Assembly (NCBI GenBank): GCA_022592445.1
Contig: JABYQR010000055.1
Coordinates: forward strand, 1-64,000
Origin: Cytidiella melzeri
Taxonomy: Eukaryota > Basidiomycota > Agaricomycetes > Polyporales > Irpicaceae
DNA: 64,000 nt
Reading direction: 5' to 3'
The notes beneath the pieces are model-generated. The model did not search any database and was not told the origin of the DNA. It was given only the letters and a program-made list of their open reading frames with translations. A program made the position numbers and the translations under genes. Shown in pieces: positions 1 through 10,577 of this stretch; position 1 is the stretch's first letter, and each line of letters opens with the position of its first letter.

Positions 1-875
1 ACGGGGTGTGAGAATGAGAACCTCCTCGAAACTGAGGATGATATCTCCGGCGACTTGTCCAATCTCTGCCTTCTCTTTTACAGTATCGTGGAATGCCTGG
101 GCGGCGCTGATCTCCTCTTCGTCCTCGTTGTCAGATTTCTGAGAGCCTGCGTCCGACCCTCGTTCCTTCGTTGTCGTACCAGGTACATAGAACCTGATTT
201 CTGTCAGTTCGTCATGCCGTGAAGATTTCTTATCAGCAGGCACGGCAAACTCCAGTGAGACTTCCGTGCGGCCAGCTATATTCGAATTGGCGACGTTGGG
301 GAGTGGAAGCATGAACGCGGTCTTGTTTGAGACAAGGAACGCTAGTTCCTGCCCTGAATACACAGTGTCGGTACAGTTTGAGCGTCCTGAAATACGTTCA
401 ACACACCTTGGAAGTCCGTCGTCCCCCAATTCCATCCTTTTACAGATATTTCCTTGGATTCCAGCGCAATGCTGAAGTGTTGCTTTAACAGCTGTGCAAG
501 TCTGTCGTGGTCCTATGGCTTGCTATTAGTAAATTTCATCAGACACAGCTTCGTTTTGAACACAGACCTCACGAAGAAAGCCGTCAAACGTCTCCTGCTT
601 CCTGTCGGAAGCTTGCTTCTTGTCCTTATGCCCGTGACTTATTCGAAGCTGATAATTTCTCGCAACGCGTATCCATTGCGCCCACTTGATGTCCTCAGAC
701 GGGATTGCAATTGTCTGTGCCTCTTTGTTATCTCCTTTCCATGCTATTCCACTTGCTGCGAGTCGCAGCTCTAAAATCACCGTGAGTGCCACAACGTACG
801 AATGTGGACGACAAAGAACGTACTTCCGACCTGAGGCGAGAGGCCATGGAATATCTCATCGAATTGAGTGGCCAT
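1..875 (-). CDS. POB3: FACT complex subunit POB3/SSRP1, N-terminal part (runs off the left edge)
   Basis: POB3/SSRP1 pairs with SPT16 in the FACT histone chaperone, which loosens and rebuilds nucleosomes during transcription and replication in the nucleus. Four exons join in phase: 824-875, 568-770, 407-512 and 1-353, separated by introns of 53-55 nt. The start ATG is at 873-875 and gives MATQFDEIFHG. The protein then shows the family's N-terminal module: a GKLRLAASGIAWKG stretch, the FDGF segment, the KGWNWG motif typical of SSRP1/Pob3, and the EVSLEF strand. An acidic insert (DNEDEEE) precedes the start of the middle PH-like domain (AQAFHDTVKEKAEIGQVAGD, then FEEVLILTPR). Only about 237 residues lie inside the window; the rest of the PH domains and the acidic tail lie outside. 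Its start faces the alpha-actinin gene, so the two share a promoter region. Identification is by sequence pattern and is strong. Confidence 0.93.
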
Positions 876-1153
876 TGCACCTTGAGGACTACGTGTGGTG
901 GTAGTGGTAGTCAGAGAGCAAGCCCAAATCGCGGTATCAATGCAGGTCGCAGTTGACGCGACTATTACAGACGCGTCTTTCGGCAACAGCCGATGTAGCC
1001 CGTTTATACTGTCAGTGCTTTACTACTACTGACCACCACTCGCTCTACCGCTCTCAAGCTCTGCTGAGTTTGCCTCGGATATTCATTACCTGGAATCATT
1101 TTTTGTCTTGCCTTGCAGCACTCATATAATAGACAGCGAACACCCCTTCGCAG
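876..1153. promoter_or_regulatory. Shared divergent promoter of POB3 and alpha-actinin
   Basis: This 278-bp gap separates two genes transcribed away from each other, so it must contain both promoters and 5' leaders. A run of GTGGTAGTGG-like bases at about 893-912 is the only visible simple pattern. No TATA box or other element could be assigned with confidence. Confidence 0.5.
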
Positions 1154-3941
1154 ATGGAGTCGCTGGAAACTCGTTCACGAGATGTGCAAGAAAGAACGTT
1201 CTGCAAGTGGTACGTGCTTGCGTCTCGCGTCGGTGTTGTCTGTTCACAAGCCTAACAGGCTCAATACGAAGCTCGAGTCAAATGGATACCCTACCATGAC
1301 ATCGCTCGTGAAAGATCTTTCAGATGGCGTGCGGCTTATTCAGCTAATGGTGAGAACAAACCGAGTAGACTCTATGGCCGCTGACCGGGGCCACTGTCTC
1401 TAGGAAATTATGGGTATGCACTATACATGCGAATTTGGCCATCGACCTGTTCACATGATCTTGTAGGCGATACATCTTTGGGCCGCTATAACAAGAATCC
1501 GCGGATGCGGGTCCAGAAGGCGGAGAACGTCAACAAAGCCCTAGAATTCATCACCTCGAGAGGAGTCAAGCTTACTAATATCGGACCAGAAGGTACATAT
1601 GTAGCCATGCATTTTACGCCGAGTACTAACTTGTGCACTAAAGATATCATTGACGGCAACATCAAACTCATCCTTGGGATGATTTGGACACTCATTCTTC
1701 GCTTCACCATAGCGGACATTAGGTACGTGATATTCAACGCACCACTACGGGTGTTAATCCTTCATTGATCTACGGCTGAATTTCTGGGAAGTGAAGAAGG
1801 ACTTTCAGCAAAGGAAGGTCTCCTTCTATGGTGTCAAAGAAAAACCGCCGCCTACAAAGAAGTAGAAGTGCAAGATTTCTCGCAGAGCTGGTCTGATGGT
1901 CTCGCATTGTGCGTGACACTGCATGAACTAGCGATATGCAGTAGTGCCCACCACCAGCGATTCTAGATGCGCACTTATTCATTGTCATCGCCCTGATTTG
2001 TTAGACTACGATAGACTGAACAAGGTGAGATTCATGTTATGCCGCTACAGTGAAGACGGTCATGATATCTGTTTGCAGTCAGACAGACACGGGAACACTC
2101 GACTAGCTTTCCAAATAGCCGAGCAACATCTTGGCATTCCGGTGTGTATACTAATCATGTACATTGCGCACTTTCCTGCTAATCAAAGCAACAGCAACTG
2201 CTTGAAGTGTCGGACTTGTGCGATATAGCTCGTCCAGACGAACGTAGTGTCATGACCTACGTAGCGAGCTACTTCCATGCATTCTCTACTATGGGTCAGT
2301 CATTTTTCTGTTGTAGGCGTGGTTGGTGTTGAATGCCCTTGTCAGATCAAGCTGAGACTGTGTCTCGGCGAGTCGAAAAATTCGCGGAGCTCATGCACTC
2401 AGTATGGCTGAGTAAGAATGACTATGAGCGACGTGTCCGTGCGGTCAGTCCCGCAATTTATTGTCATCCGCGTGCCTGATGTAGATTGTCGAATATCCTA
2501 GCTCCTTGCCTCCGTTCTTGAGATTCAAGCACTTTGGGCTGCACAGAAGTTCACGGGTTCATATACGGATGCCAAAGAACACGCAGCAAACTTTCAGAGA
2601 TACAAGCAGTCGACGAAGCGACAATGGGTGACAGAAAAACAGGATGTGTCCACGCTTTTCAGCAACGTGCAAACGAAGCTAAGGACGTACGGGCTACGGG
2701 AATACGTACCTCCTGGTGGGCTATCTTTGGCGGTGCGTGAAGTATGTTCTCTCGTTCTGGCCGTATCATGAATTCATGAACAGGACCTCGATGCTGCATG
2801 GAAATCACTGTTATCATCTGAAGCACGCCGATCGAGGGCGATTAATGCGGAAATCAGAGAGTATGTTGTGCTTTCAGCTGAAAGTGTGTGAAGTCCTGAC
2901 CGGGCACGCGGTAGAATCAAAGAGACCCTACGAAAGCGGTTCGCTGAACTTGCGAATGATTTCGAGCGTCGCCTCTCTGCGATTTCCTCTGAGCTAGCAG
3001 CCATGGAAGGCCCTCTAGAGGTAAGAGAATAAGCTATAAACCAAGATGGGGATAGCTGATTATGTGTGCAGGAGCAACAAGAGCAGATCAAGCAGCTACA
3101 GACGCGGCTGCCTGCGCTCACCGAAACCCTATCAACAATCTCGGAAGTTGAACACGAGTGTCAAGCTGCGAATATCGAAGAGAACGACTACACGGTCTTT
3201 ACCTATCGCGATATCGAGTTTGAGCAGGAGCTTGTAGTACAAAGCATTTCCAAGAAGATAGCTTTCATCGACAACCAGGTTTGTGCAACGACATTGTCTC
3301 CCACATCAAGTCCTCAGCTACTTTTGCCGATAGATTGTGTCTCGAAATATGTCGAACTTGACGCCTGTACAGCTCGAGCAATTCGAGAGCACTTTCCGCT
3401 ACTTTGACAAAGATGAATCCAACACTCTGGAACCGTCCGAGATGACGGCCGCTCTTGCAAGTCTGGGCATCGTATACTCTGTACGCATAGTGAATCTTGT
3501 TCTTCAATTGGTTGCTGACTCCATTATGACCGCAGGAAGACGACATGTACCTTATATACGATCAGCTTGTACAAGACTACGGTGCTGTCACGTATGAAGC
3601 TTTCATAAATCTACTAGTACGATACGTACTTTTTTCGCTTCGAGTGCGCTGTACTGAACACCTATCTATAGGTTGAGATCACAGAAGACCAAACATCACC
3701 AGCTCAGCTACGCGAATCATTCCGTGGCATTGCAGGAGATAAGGTGAGCATCTACGTTGCCTGTTTGTGCTGTATCCTCAACCTGCGTGTGTAGCCGTTT
3801 GTCACAGAGCTCGACCTCCGCCTCGCGCACCTTCCTCAAAGCAGCATTGACTACTTGCACAAAGTCATGCCATCTACTCAGAATAGTGCGGGGGAGCCAG
3901 AGTATGATTACGAAACGTGGCTCGACGACGTTTTTGAGTGA
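1154..3941 (+). CDS. ain1: Alpha-actinin-like actin cross-linking protein
   Basis: Alpha-actinin bundles actin filaments; in fungi it acts at the contractile ring and actin cables. Eighteen exons join in phase into 618 codons. They start at ATG 1154 ([19 protein letters not shown]) and stop at 3939-3941. Two calponin-homology domains come first, with [16 protein letters not shown] and [14 protein letters not shown] in CH1 and [20 protein letters not shown] in CH2. A short charged helical rod of about 240 residues follows. The C-terminus has an EF-hand-like region, with a visible loop [12 protein letters not shown] and a second, weaker unit ending [11 protein letters not shown]. The rod is short compared with the four spectrin repeats of animals, as is normal for fungal alpha-actinin. 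Exon 3 is a 10-nt micro-exon (1404-1413), and the order is held by perfect phase continuity. A damaged copy of the last exon lies at about 6240-6420. The gene symbol follows S. pombe usage and is inferred from domain order. Confidence 0.92.
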
Positions 3942-4237
3942 CGATTAGACGAGGATACCAACGCAACCTAGGCCTATTAGTGTTGTTGCTGACGACCGTT
4001 CCACTACAAATGTGTATTCAGAAAAGATTATTAGCCAGAAACGAAAACTTGACTGCGAGAATAACACCTGGTGTAAACCTCGGAGTAGTACTGCGAACAG
4101 GCGCCTGTTGGCAATCATATTTATTGTTAACTGACTACACTCATCTCGCACCAACGCAAAGTGAGTTGATACGTGTTCTCGCCTCTTTCGACCTATGTAT
4201 CTTCATGACAGGGTTCATATTTATCGCTTTACAAGGC

Positions 4238-6030
4238 ATGGCTGGACCTAGAGAATCAAAAAAGGGCTGTAGTCTATCGGCTGACCATCGGGTCCTGATA
4301 GACGTATGGTTGCATATTTGCCTCGAACTATCCGTCGAATCATTGTATATATGACGCGCAGTAAGTTTTAGAGTCTCATATCGTTGGATTGAGTTCATGA
4401 CGCCAATACGCGTGACATAGACATGCAAGGGCCTTCGTCACGTCGTAGACGAACGATCTGTGTGGCTGACGGTCCTCTTGGATCTATTGTACGTCAAGCC
4501 GTCCTTTAACTCCAGGATATAGAACAGATGTCGGCAACTCGTTTACCAGAAGCTTCCCCACGTATGGTACGGGTCGATCTTGCGTTCTCGTCCCCGAAGC
4601 TCCCTCATTGCGGGGTTGCAGCCCTTCCTAACCGTCGATTTGTTCAAGCTCTCCCGCCAGGAGGAGAGCGAATTAATATTCTTGGAAGAAGTGTAACTTT
4701 CGTTATCTATGATATTGCCACAGGCGAAGTGGTCGGGACTACTCCTCGTATAGAAGGTCTACCTGTAAACCGAAACTTCCTCCGCCTTTATCCTATCTCC
4801 CTCCACACAGGATACTTAACAACCTGTGCATCATATATGTAAGCATCGGCTCTGTGGGCTTCATTGTAAACTTGGCTAATGCTGCCTCATTCAGGGTTAG
4901 AGATGGCTATCTCGTCAACGCCAATGCACGAGAGCTTCGACTGAACGAGTACACCAGTCGGGAGGTCCGGCACTTATTAACAGAGCGATGTAATGGGCCT
5001 GAAGTCCATGCCGTATTTACTTCATGCTATCAGAAGCCATGTGCTCGTCTGATGCATGTGTACCCGTTAAGAAGTCCTTCAGGAGCGCAACAACTTCATG
5101 TACGGACGTTCGACGCTATGACGCATCGCGACGAGGAATCAAGGTCAACCTGAAGTTCGAGACTGTTTTCGAGGTGAGCGTGAAAACTATTTCCAATCAT
5201 CTATCACCGAAGTGTTGAATTCCTATAAGCAGACTGGTGCAATGCCGTTCGACACGTTCATCTTATCATCCAGATACATCCTACGTAGTAAAAGCATGAT
5301 GGGCTCCGGATGTTGGTTCTTCCATCTTCCTGCAATTGACAGCCTCGCCAACGGTGAGCAAGTAACACTTTGGTCGATTCGGGAGAAGCCTGTCTGACCC
5401 GGGTTTACGACCGTGGATGGCCCACCACATACAGTACTATGCAATCCTGACGGAGAGTCGCCTACTGTCCAAGTGGCTAATTGGGCCAGAGAGCATTCCT
5501 ATATCATCGAGTTGGACGATATTACAGACGAGAGTCACGTTCATCTCTGGTCAACCTGGCTTACGCAATTCTCACAGGCAGGGTTCCAGACCTCTGCCTT
5601 GGAACAAAGGGGGGATTCTAATCGTGCTTTGCGATGCCGGCAATGCAGTATTACTGGATCGGAGCATGGTACCGCAAAAGCGGGTAATCGACAGTAATCT
5701 TTCTCCACTAATTCCAAAACAAGCTCGAGGAGTCATGTCGATGGCGCGATACCGCTTAGGCAGATGTTAGCAAGAGAAGTCTCCGATACGGTTTGGGAAC
5801 ACCCTGGATTTGGAGACAGAATGGGAGGTGCAAGTGTCCCGAATGGAAACTGGGGTGGTTCAGCGTAGCTGAGATGATATCTCTGGGAGGGTGGCGCGGA
5901 TTGTAATTGACGTCGGTTGGGATGGGACACGCCAGCACGTCATCAAGCTGTAAAGCTTCGACTGAAACATTGCAAATCGCTGTGTCACGGTCTCAGCAGC
6001 ATGCTTTGATAGTGTGGATGATGTATCGGA
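4238..6030 (+). pseudogene. Broken F-box-type gene, upstream tandem copy
   Basis: This is a diverged copy of the intact F-box gene at 6691-8546, aligned along its whole length. It begins with a matching ATG (4238) and the F-box-like segment DVWLHICLELSVESL. The TTG codon that follows in the intact copy is TGA here (about 4351-4353), so the frame stops inside the F-box. Further damage includes a frame-altering loss in the segment matching the intact gene's LPAVDLSDVTQLALIPGGER, and scrambled frames through 5400-5960. The intron positions are still recognisable. Homologous blocks continue to the GATATCTCTGGGAGG and CATCAAGCTGTA blocks near 5875-5955, with weak similarity to about 6030. It is read here as a decayed paralogue that no longer encodes the full protein. 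Downstream in-frame fragments could still be translated, but nothing in the sequence argues for that. Confidence 0.8.
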
Positions 6031-6238
6031 GGTATGCACTCATCGTTCAGTTCGCACGAGTCTATTAACGAGTCTATTACTACCGGAGAGCGTTGCAGTA
6101 ACGATCCAGAAATTCCTTTCGGAGGTCACTGATATGATGCAGAAGAGGCTTGCATGCTTAAATCTTCAATTCAGACCCTCCCGAAAGCTCGTTAAGAGAG
6201 GTATTCCAATATCTTTACTTCCAAGGGTGTGACCGGCC

Positions 6239-6420
6239 GCAGGACCATCGACTAGTTATACAAAGTCATGTCATCCACACAGAATGGTGCAGACGAGCCA
6301 AATTACGATATGTAACGTAATTCGACGACGTTCTTCTAGAAGACGAGGACGATACTAGCGCAACTTCAGCCTTTCACGGTGTTTTTGCTGACAATCGCAC
6401 CTGCCGTTAACTGGGTACTT
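6239..6420 (+). pseudogene. Relic of the alpha-actinin 3' end
   Basis: The stretch repeats, with substitutions and small gaps, the last coding exon and 3' flank of the alpha-actinin gene (about 3838-4010). Matching blocks include CAAAGTCATG, the codons around the SAGEPEYDY segment, the acidic WLDDVFE end, and GACGAGGA(C/T) with the TTTTTGCTGAC/GTTGCTGAC flank. Stop codons now interrupt the frame (for example TAG at about 6254 and TAA in the ATGTAACG block). It has no other exons of the gene. Its position directly upstream of the intact F-box gene mirrors the real gene's position upstream of the broken F-box copy, so it marks the edge of a tandem duplication of about 2.4 kb. Confidence 0.8.
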
Positions 6421-6690
6421 GATACTTGTTCAGTAAAGACTCACAGCCCATAAAATACCACATTCTGTGCTCTTTGAAATTTCGACTGCGGGATTATTGC
6501 ATGGTGCATCTGTCCCCTTTGAACCTCAGAGTACGTGTGCCCAGGCCGCTTTGCGAACCATTAGGCGCCTGTCTGCAATGGTGAGTCCTTACACTCATCT
6601 CGCTGAGACTTCGAAGTGAGTGAATAAGTGTTCTCGCGTCTTTTTCCATCCGCAACTTCATAACAGATCCAAGTTCGTTGCTTTGCAATT

Positions 6691-8546
6691 ATGAATAAAC
6701 CAGATGGACCCGGAAAGTCCAAAGAGGGCCGGAGCTCGAGCCTCTCGGTCACCAGACTCCCGATGGACGTATGGCTGCATATTTGCCTCGAACTGTCCGT
6801 CAAATCACTGTACATGTTGCGCGCAGTAAGTTGCAGAGTTGGATTGCGGGGGTGGTTTGATTTCTGACCGCTACCTTCCACATAGACATGCAAGGGTCTC
6901 CGCCACGTCGTGGATGAACGATCGGTGTGGCTGACGGTCCTACTGGACCTGAAATACGTAAAGCCGTCCGTGTACACTAGAGAGGATATAGCACAGATGT
7001 CGGCGACTCGCCTACGAGAGGCTTCCCTGCTTATGGTGCGGGTCGACCAAGCGTTCTCGTCACCGAAGCTCCCTCATGGCGGGGTTCCAGTCCTTCCCGC
7101 CGTCGATCTGTCCGATGTTACTCAGCTAGCTCTCATACCAGGAGGCGAACGTTTGGTTATCCTCAGAACAAATGGAACCTTTGATATCTACGACGTTGCC
7201 ACCGGCAATGTAGTTGGGACTGCTCCTCGAATGCCAGTTGACGGTCTACCTGCAAACCGAAGCTTCCTCCGCCTTTATCCTATCTCCCTTCACACAGGAT
7301 ACATAGTAACCTGCGTATCAGTTGTGTAAGTGTAGTCTCTGTTGTGAACAGCAGCGGCTGATGCTGCTCATTTAGCTCGTCTTGGCTTAGTCAACACTCC
7401 CCTCTCGACGTCAATGCTCGAGAGCTTCGGCTATACGAGTACACCAATCGGGGTGTTCGCCATATATTCACCGAGCCATGTAATTTTCACGAAGGTCCTT
7501 GCGTATTCACCTTATGTTACCAGAAGCCATGCGTGCGTTTGTTGCAAGTCCACCAGCCAAGAACACCTTCAGTGGCGCAACAGCTACAAATCAGAACGTT
7601 CGACATTGTGAACGAACGGGACGACAGAAAAGAAGTAAACTTGAAGTTTGAGACCACGTTAGGGGTGAGTTCGAAATTACATCCCCTCGACCAGCATCTG
7701 CTACTAATTTCTGTCGTCGAACCTTACTATTAGCAGGACTATCACGACCTTGGGTTCAACACATTCGTTCTATCATCCAGATATATCCTCAGAATCTCCA
7801 AGCACGACTCCGGATGTTGGCTCTTCGACCTCTCTCCAATTGACTCCCTCGCCAACGGCGAGCAAAGGACACTTCGGTCGGTCTGGGGTGGCCATCTCGG
7901 TTACCACTGGCAAGGTGCGAGCGTGAGCGGTTCCCCCATCGTACGCTGCAATCCTGGTCGAGCGTCTTCTACTGTTCGTTTGGCTGTTTGGGTCGAGAAT
8001 GATTCCTATATCATCGAAGCCCCAGCATTGGACGATATCACAGATAAGAACGACGTTCTTGTCTGGTCGACTAGGCCCACGAATCTTGTGCAGGCAGGAT
8101 TTCATCCCATTTCATTGTACCAAGTCGGGGATTATAACCATGGTTTATTGTGCTGGAAAGGCTATATCACGCTCGCCGCCTCGAACTCGGAGCGCGACGC
8201 CAGACAAGTGGTGGACCGACTTTACTCTTTCTCCACCACTTCCGGAACAAGTCCAAGACCCCATGTCAATGGCGCGCTGCTGCCTGGTCTGGTGCGCCTA
8301 GGCAGGTGTCAGCAGGACAATTTTCCGGTACGAGTTGGGAACAATACAGATTGGGTAGAGCAACGATTTGCACTTGCGGAAACTGGTTTGCCTGAAATCA
8401 GCTTCGATGATATCTCTGGGAGGTTTGCCACCATTGTTCATCATGAACTCCGTCCACTTGGTGGCATCAAGCTGTATAGTTTCGACTCTGATAGTGCAGT
8501 CGGTAATGGTAAGATGAATCCATCCGTCTTACCATTACCGACGTAA
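6691..8546 (+). CDS. F-box-like protein (intact tandem copy)
   Basis: Four exons (6691-6825, 6886-7325, 7376-7664, 7734-8546) join in phase to 558 residues. Residues about 22-66 form an F-box-like start: LPMDVWLHICLELSVKSLYM, then LRATCKGLRHVVDERSVWL. F-box proteins dock substrates to SCF ubiquitin ligases through Skp1. The rest resembles the long beta-rich C-terminal part seen in the many lineage-specific F-box proteins of mushrooms. It contains a LVILRTNGTFDIYDVATGNVV strand pattern that looks like a blade of a WD/Kelch-type propeller; this reading is an inference. The start ATG is preceded by no better in-frame ATG and matches the start of the broken copy at 4238. The last codons before TAA overlap a perfect 15-bp inverted repeat (8499-8513 / 8528-8542), so the natural C-terminus may have been altered. 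No substrate can be predicted. Confidence 0.8.
8499..8542. repeat. Perfect 15-bp inverted repeat at the end of the F-box gene
   Basis: GTCGGTAATGGTAAG at 8499-8513 is repeated as its exact reverse complement at 8528-8542, with a 14-nt loop. The stem ends one base before the stop codon region. In RNA it would form a strong hairpin at the 3' end of the coding sequence. The damaged paralogue upstream does not carry it. Confidence 0.85.
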
Positions 8547-9914
8547 ATTTGTAACTCTGAGTGGGATAGATTTGGGAATGCAAATTTAGCAATATGTAGT
8601 AGTCATTGTCTCCCAATTTGAATTTTACGGACCTATTACTAGCTAGTACATAAGGTGCACTAGGCTGGAGCAAGGTGCACTGCAAACTCAGGCATCTGTC
8701 AAATATTCGCAGTCCACTGACTTACTACTCAAAATCACTAGACAGGTAATATGATCCCAGCGTGTTACTGTAGAAAGGATGCTACCAAGCCAAGGTGTCC
8801 AGACAATGCACAAGCTCACCCTATATTCGATGCTAAACGAGCGGTAAACAACATGTATCCACTAGAGTAAACGTACTACCGAGCATCCTTACCTCGTAAC
8901 TGCGATCTCCTGACCTTGATCTCACGTATCAATGATAGGTCGTCGCACCATGGGTATCACTCTGCCCCAATGGAGCTGACAGCACGGTTTGGTCGGTTTC
9001 CCAACGGAACAGCTCTCGGCGGCCAACGTCACGGGAATTCAGCGACCGCACACCAGAGGATAGCAATCGCACTGCAGGCAGCGCTGGCGCTGACCCAGTG
9101 CGCATCGTCAAGTTGGTCCCTTCCTGTGATGCGCGACGAGGTTTACGTGCAAAATCGGCACTGTTCACTGCCTGTTGAACCGTCAAGTTCTCGCACGACT
9201 GGTGAAAGGCCGTGGACACTTCGATATCGCATCTCTCGTTATACCCTGTACCCACCAAAGGTGTTAACCGTGAGAATGCATAACATAGCGTGAGCGACTG
9301 AGAGAGCAAAAGGACTGACCATCGAGGACACTTTACCTCCAGCCTTCTTCGCACGCAACCCGTAGGTACCCGGTGGCATTGTGGCTGACTGAATACTCAT
9401 CGTCCCTAGGCACACTGACACAAGGCACAAGATTTTTGGATAAGAATATGACTTGTGATTCGTGACAAGACTTGTCCTTTATTTCACGGCTGAGAACATT
9501 ACAGGCTGTACCCTCGGCCTCCCTCCCATCGGGACTCCGAGCTCTTGACAAATGCCATGCCGAAACACTTCCAGCGGAGCAGACACAACTACATCTTTCC
9601 CATGCGAAACCATATGGCTTGCAGAAACACCAATCAGCGCACGTCAAGACTAAGTCCAAACGTGTACTTACCACCACGGCATGTCATCGACATGAACCGG
9701 ACATTCCAATATCACGTTGCTACCCCCGCGGGACCGGACGAACAAACATATCCGCATATCTGCGTTCATGATTGGGAACCAACGGTCGCTGATATCCAGA
9801 TAGGTGATTACCATGTTCAGTTTCGGTCATCGAATCAGCTGAAGCACCGCAAAAAGGACTCTACATCGTCGCAGCAAACTCCAGGCGCGGGAGGCATACA
9901 ATGGCCGGTGGCGT

Positions 9915-10016
9915 GACTGTCTGCAAGGCGGGGTAAGAAGATCCGGGGGCAGCTGGTAATCCACGGAATTTCAACACCAGAATGTCGCCGTCTTACCCGC
10001 CTTGCAGATACCAGTC
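9915..10016. repeat. Short inverted-repeat element with splice signals on both strands
   Basis: TCTGCAAGGCGGGGTAAG (9920-9937) and the near-exact reverse complement at 9992-10008 flank 54 bases, with only one extra G in the left arm. Outer GACTG and CAGTC add to the arms. Because each arm contains CTGCAAG plus GTAAG, the plus strand reads as a possible intron 9933-10007 (GTAAG to TTGCAG), and the minus strand reads as a possible intron 9921-9996. It may be a tiny mobile or introner-like element; that reading is an inference. Confidence 0.6.
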
Positions 10017-10022
10017 GCTGAT

Positions 10023-10577
10023 TCAGAGACCGTCATCTCGCTCGATGCCGATACAATAACTCTCCCGCTCAGCAGCGCTACACAACGGCGCCGACGCGTA
10101 ACGTATTGATCTTTTCGCATTGACAGGTAGAAGTTGCCCCCCCTCCCATCGCTGCGACAAGATCGGAACGGGGTAGGACGGTAACAAGTCGCCATGGTCA
10201 TCTCCGGGCAGTTGAACGCCTGAGATCGTCGTTTGGTTAAGTGTGAAACGTCGTGTTCCGCCTCGCGGGACGCCATGGACTTTGACTTGTTCGAGCTTCG
10301 TAGGGAAATACCAGAAATCCAGGAAATCCGTTGTCCCGTCCGTACGTCCCGATAGGGTCTGCAAAACCCAGAAGGAAAAAGGCACGCCGGCCGGGCTGTC
10401 AGAAGAAGGCCCATGTCGCGATGCACTGTTCTCTTCTTTCTGCAGATGCTCAGTATGTCTGGTTCGGGACCTTTCGTGATAGCGAAAGAAAACAAAAAAG
10501 CAAACAATGAGAATCACTGCTCTTGAACCCAAGTTGTGCGCACCAAACTTCCATGAGTCGACTAGACAGAAAAGCAA
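10023..10577 (-). CDS. Doubtful ORF with one membrane-like segment
   Basis: This is the longest minus-strand ORF of the left gene-poor stretch (184 codons). It carries one hydrophobic run, AVILIVCFFVFF, followed by a basic RYHERSRTRH flank, like a single-pass membrane anchor with cytoplasmic basic residues. The remainder (for example GRTDGTTDFLDFWYFPTKL) matches no family I know. A short upstream ATG exon at about 10640-10690 (MAQVSPLEKPFGG) ends in a GTAAGC donor, but the splice phase to this ORF does not fit. Codon use shows no clear bias. It is listed only as a candidate; chance is a real possibility. Confidence 0.15.
   Translation of the reverse strand: MLFCLVDSWKFGAHNLGSRAVILIVCFFVFFRYHERSRTRHTEHLQKEENSASRHGPSSDSPAGVPFSFWVLQTLSGRTDGTTDFLDFWYFPTKLEQVKVHGVPRGGTRRFTLNQTTISGVQLPGDDHGDLLPSYPVPILSQRWEGGQLLPVNAKRSIRYASAPLCSAAERESYCIGIERDDGL

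Noticed and set aside
4850..5770. Open frames inside the upstream F-box copy as separate small genes
   Set aside because: Each frame aligns to a segment of the intact copy and is bounded by its damage, so they are remnants of one broken gene.
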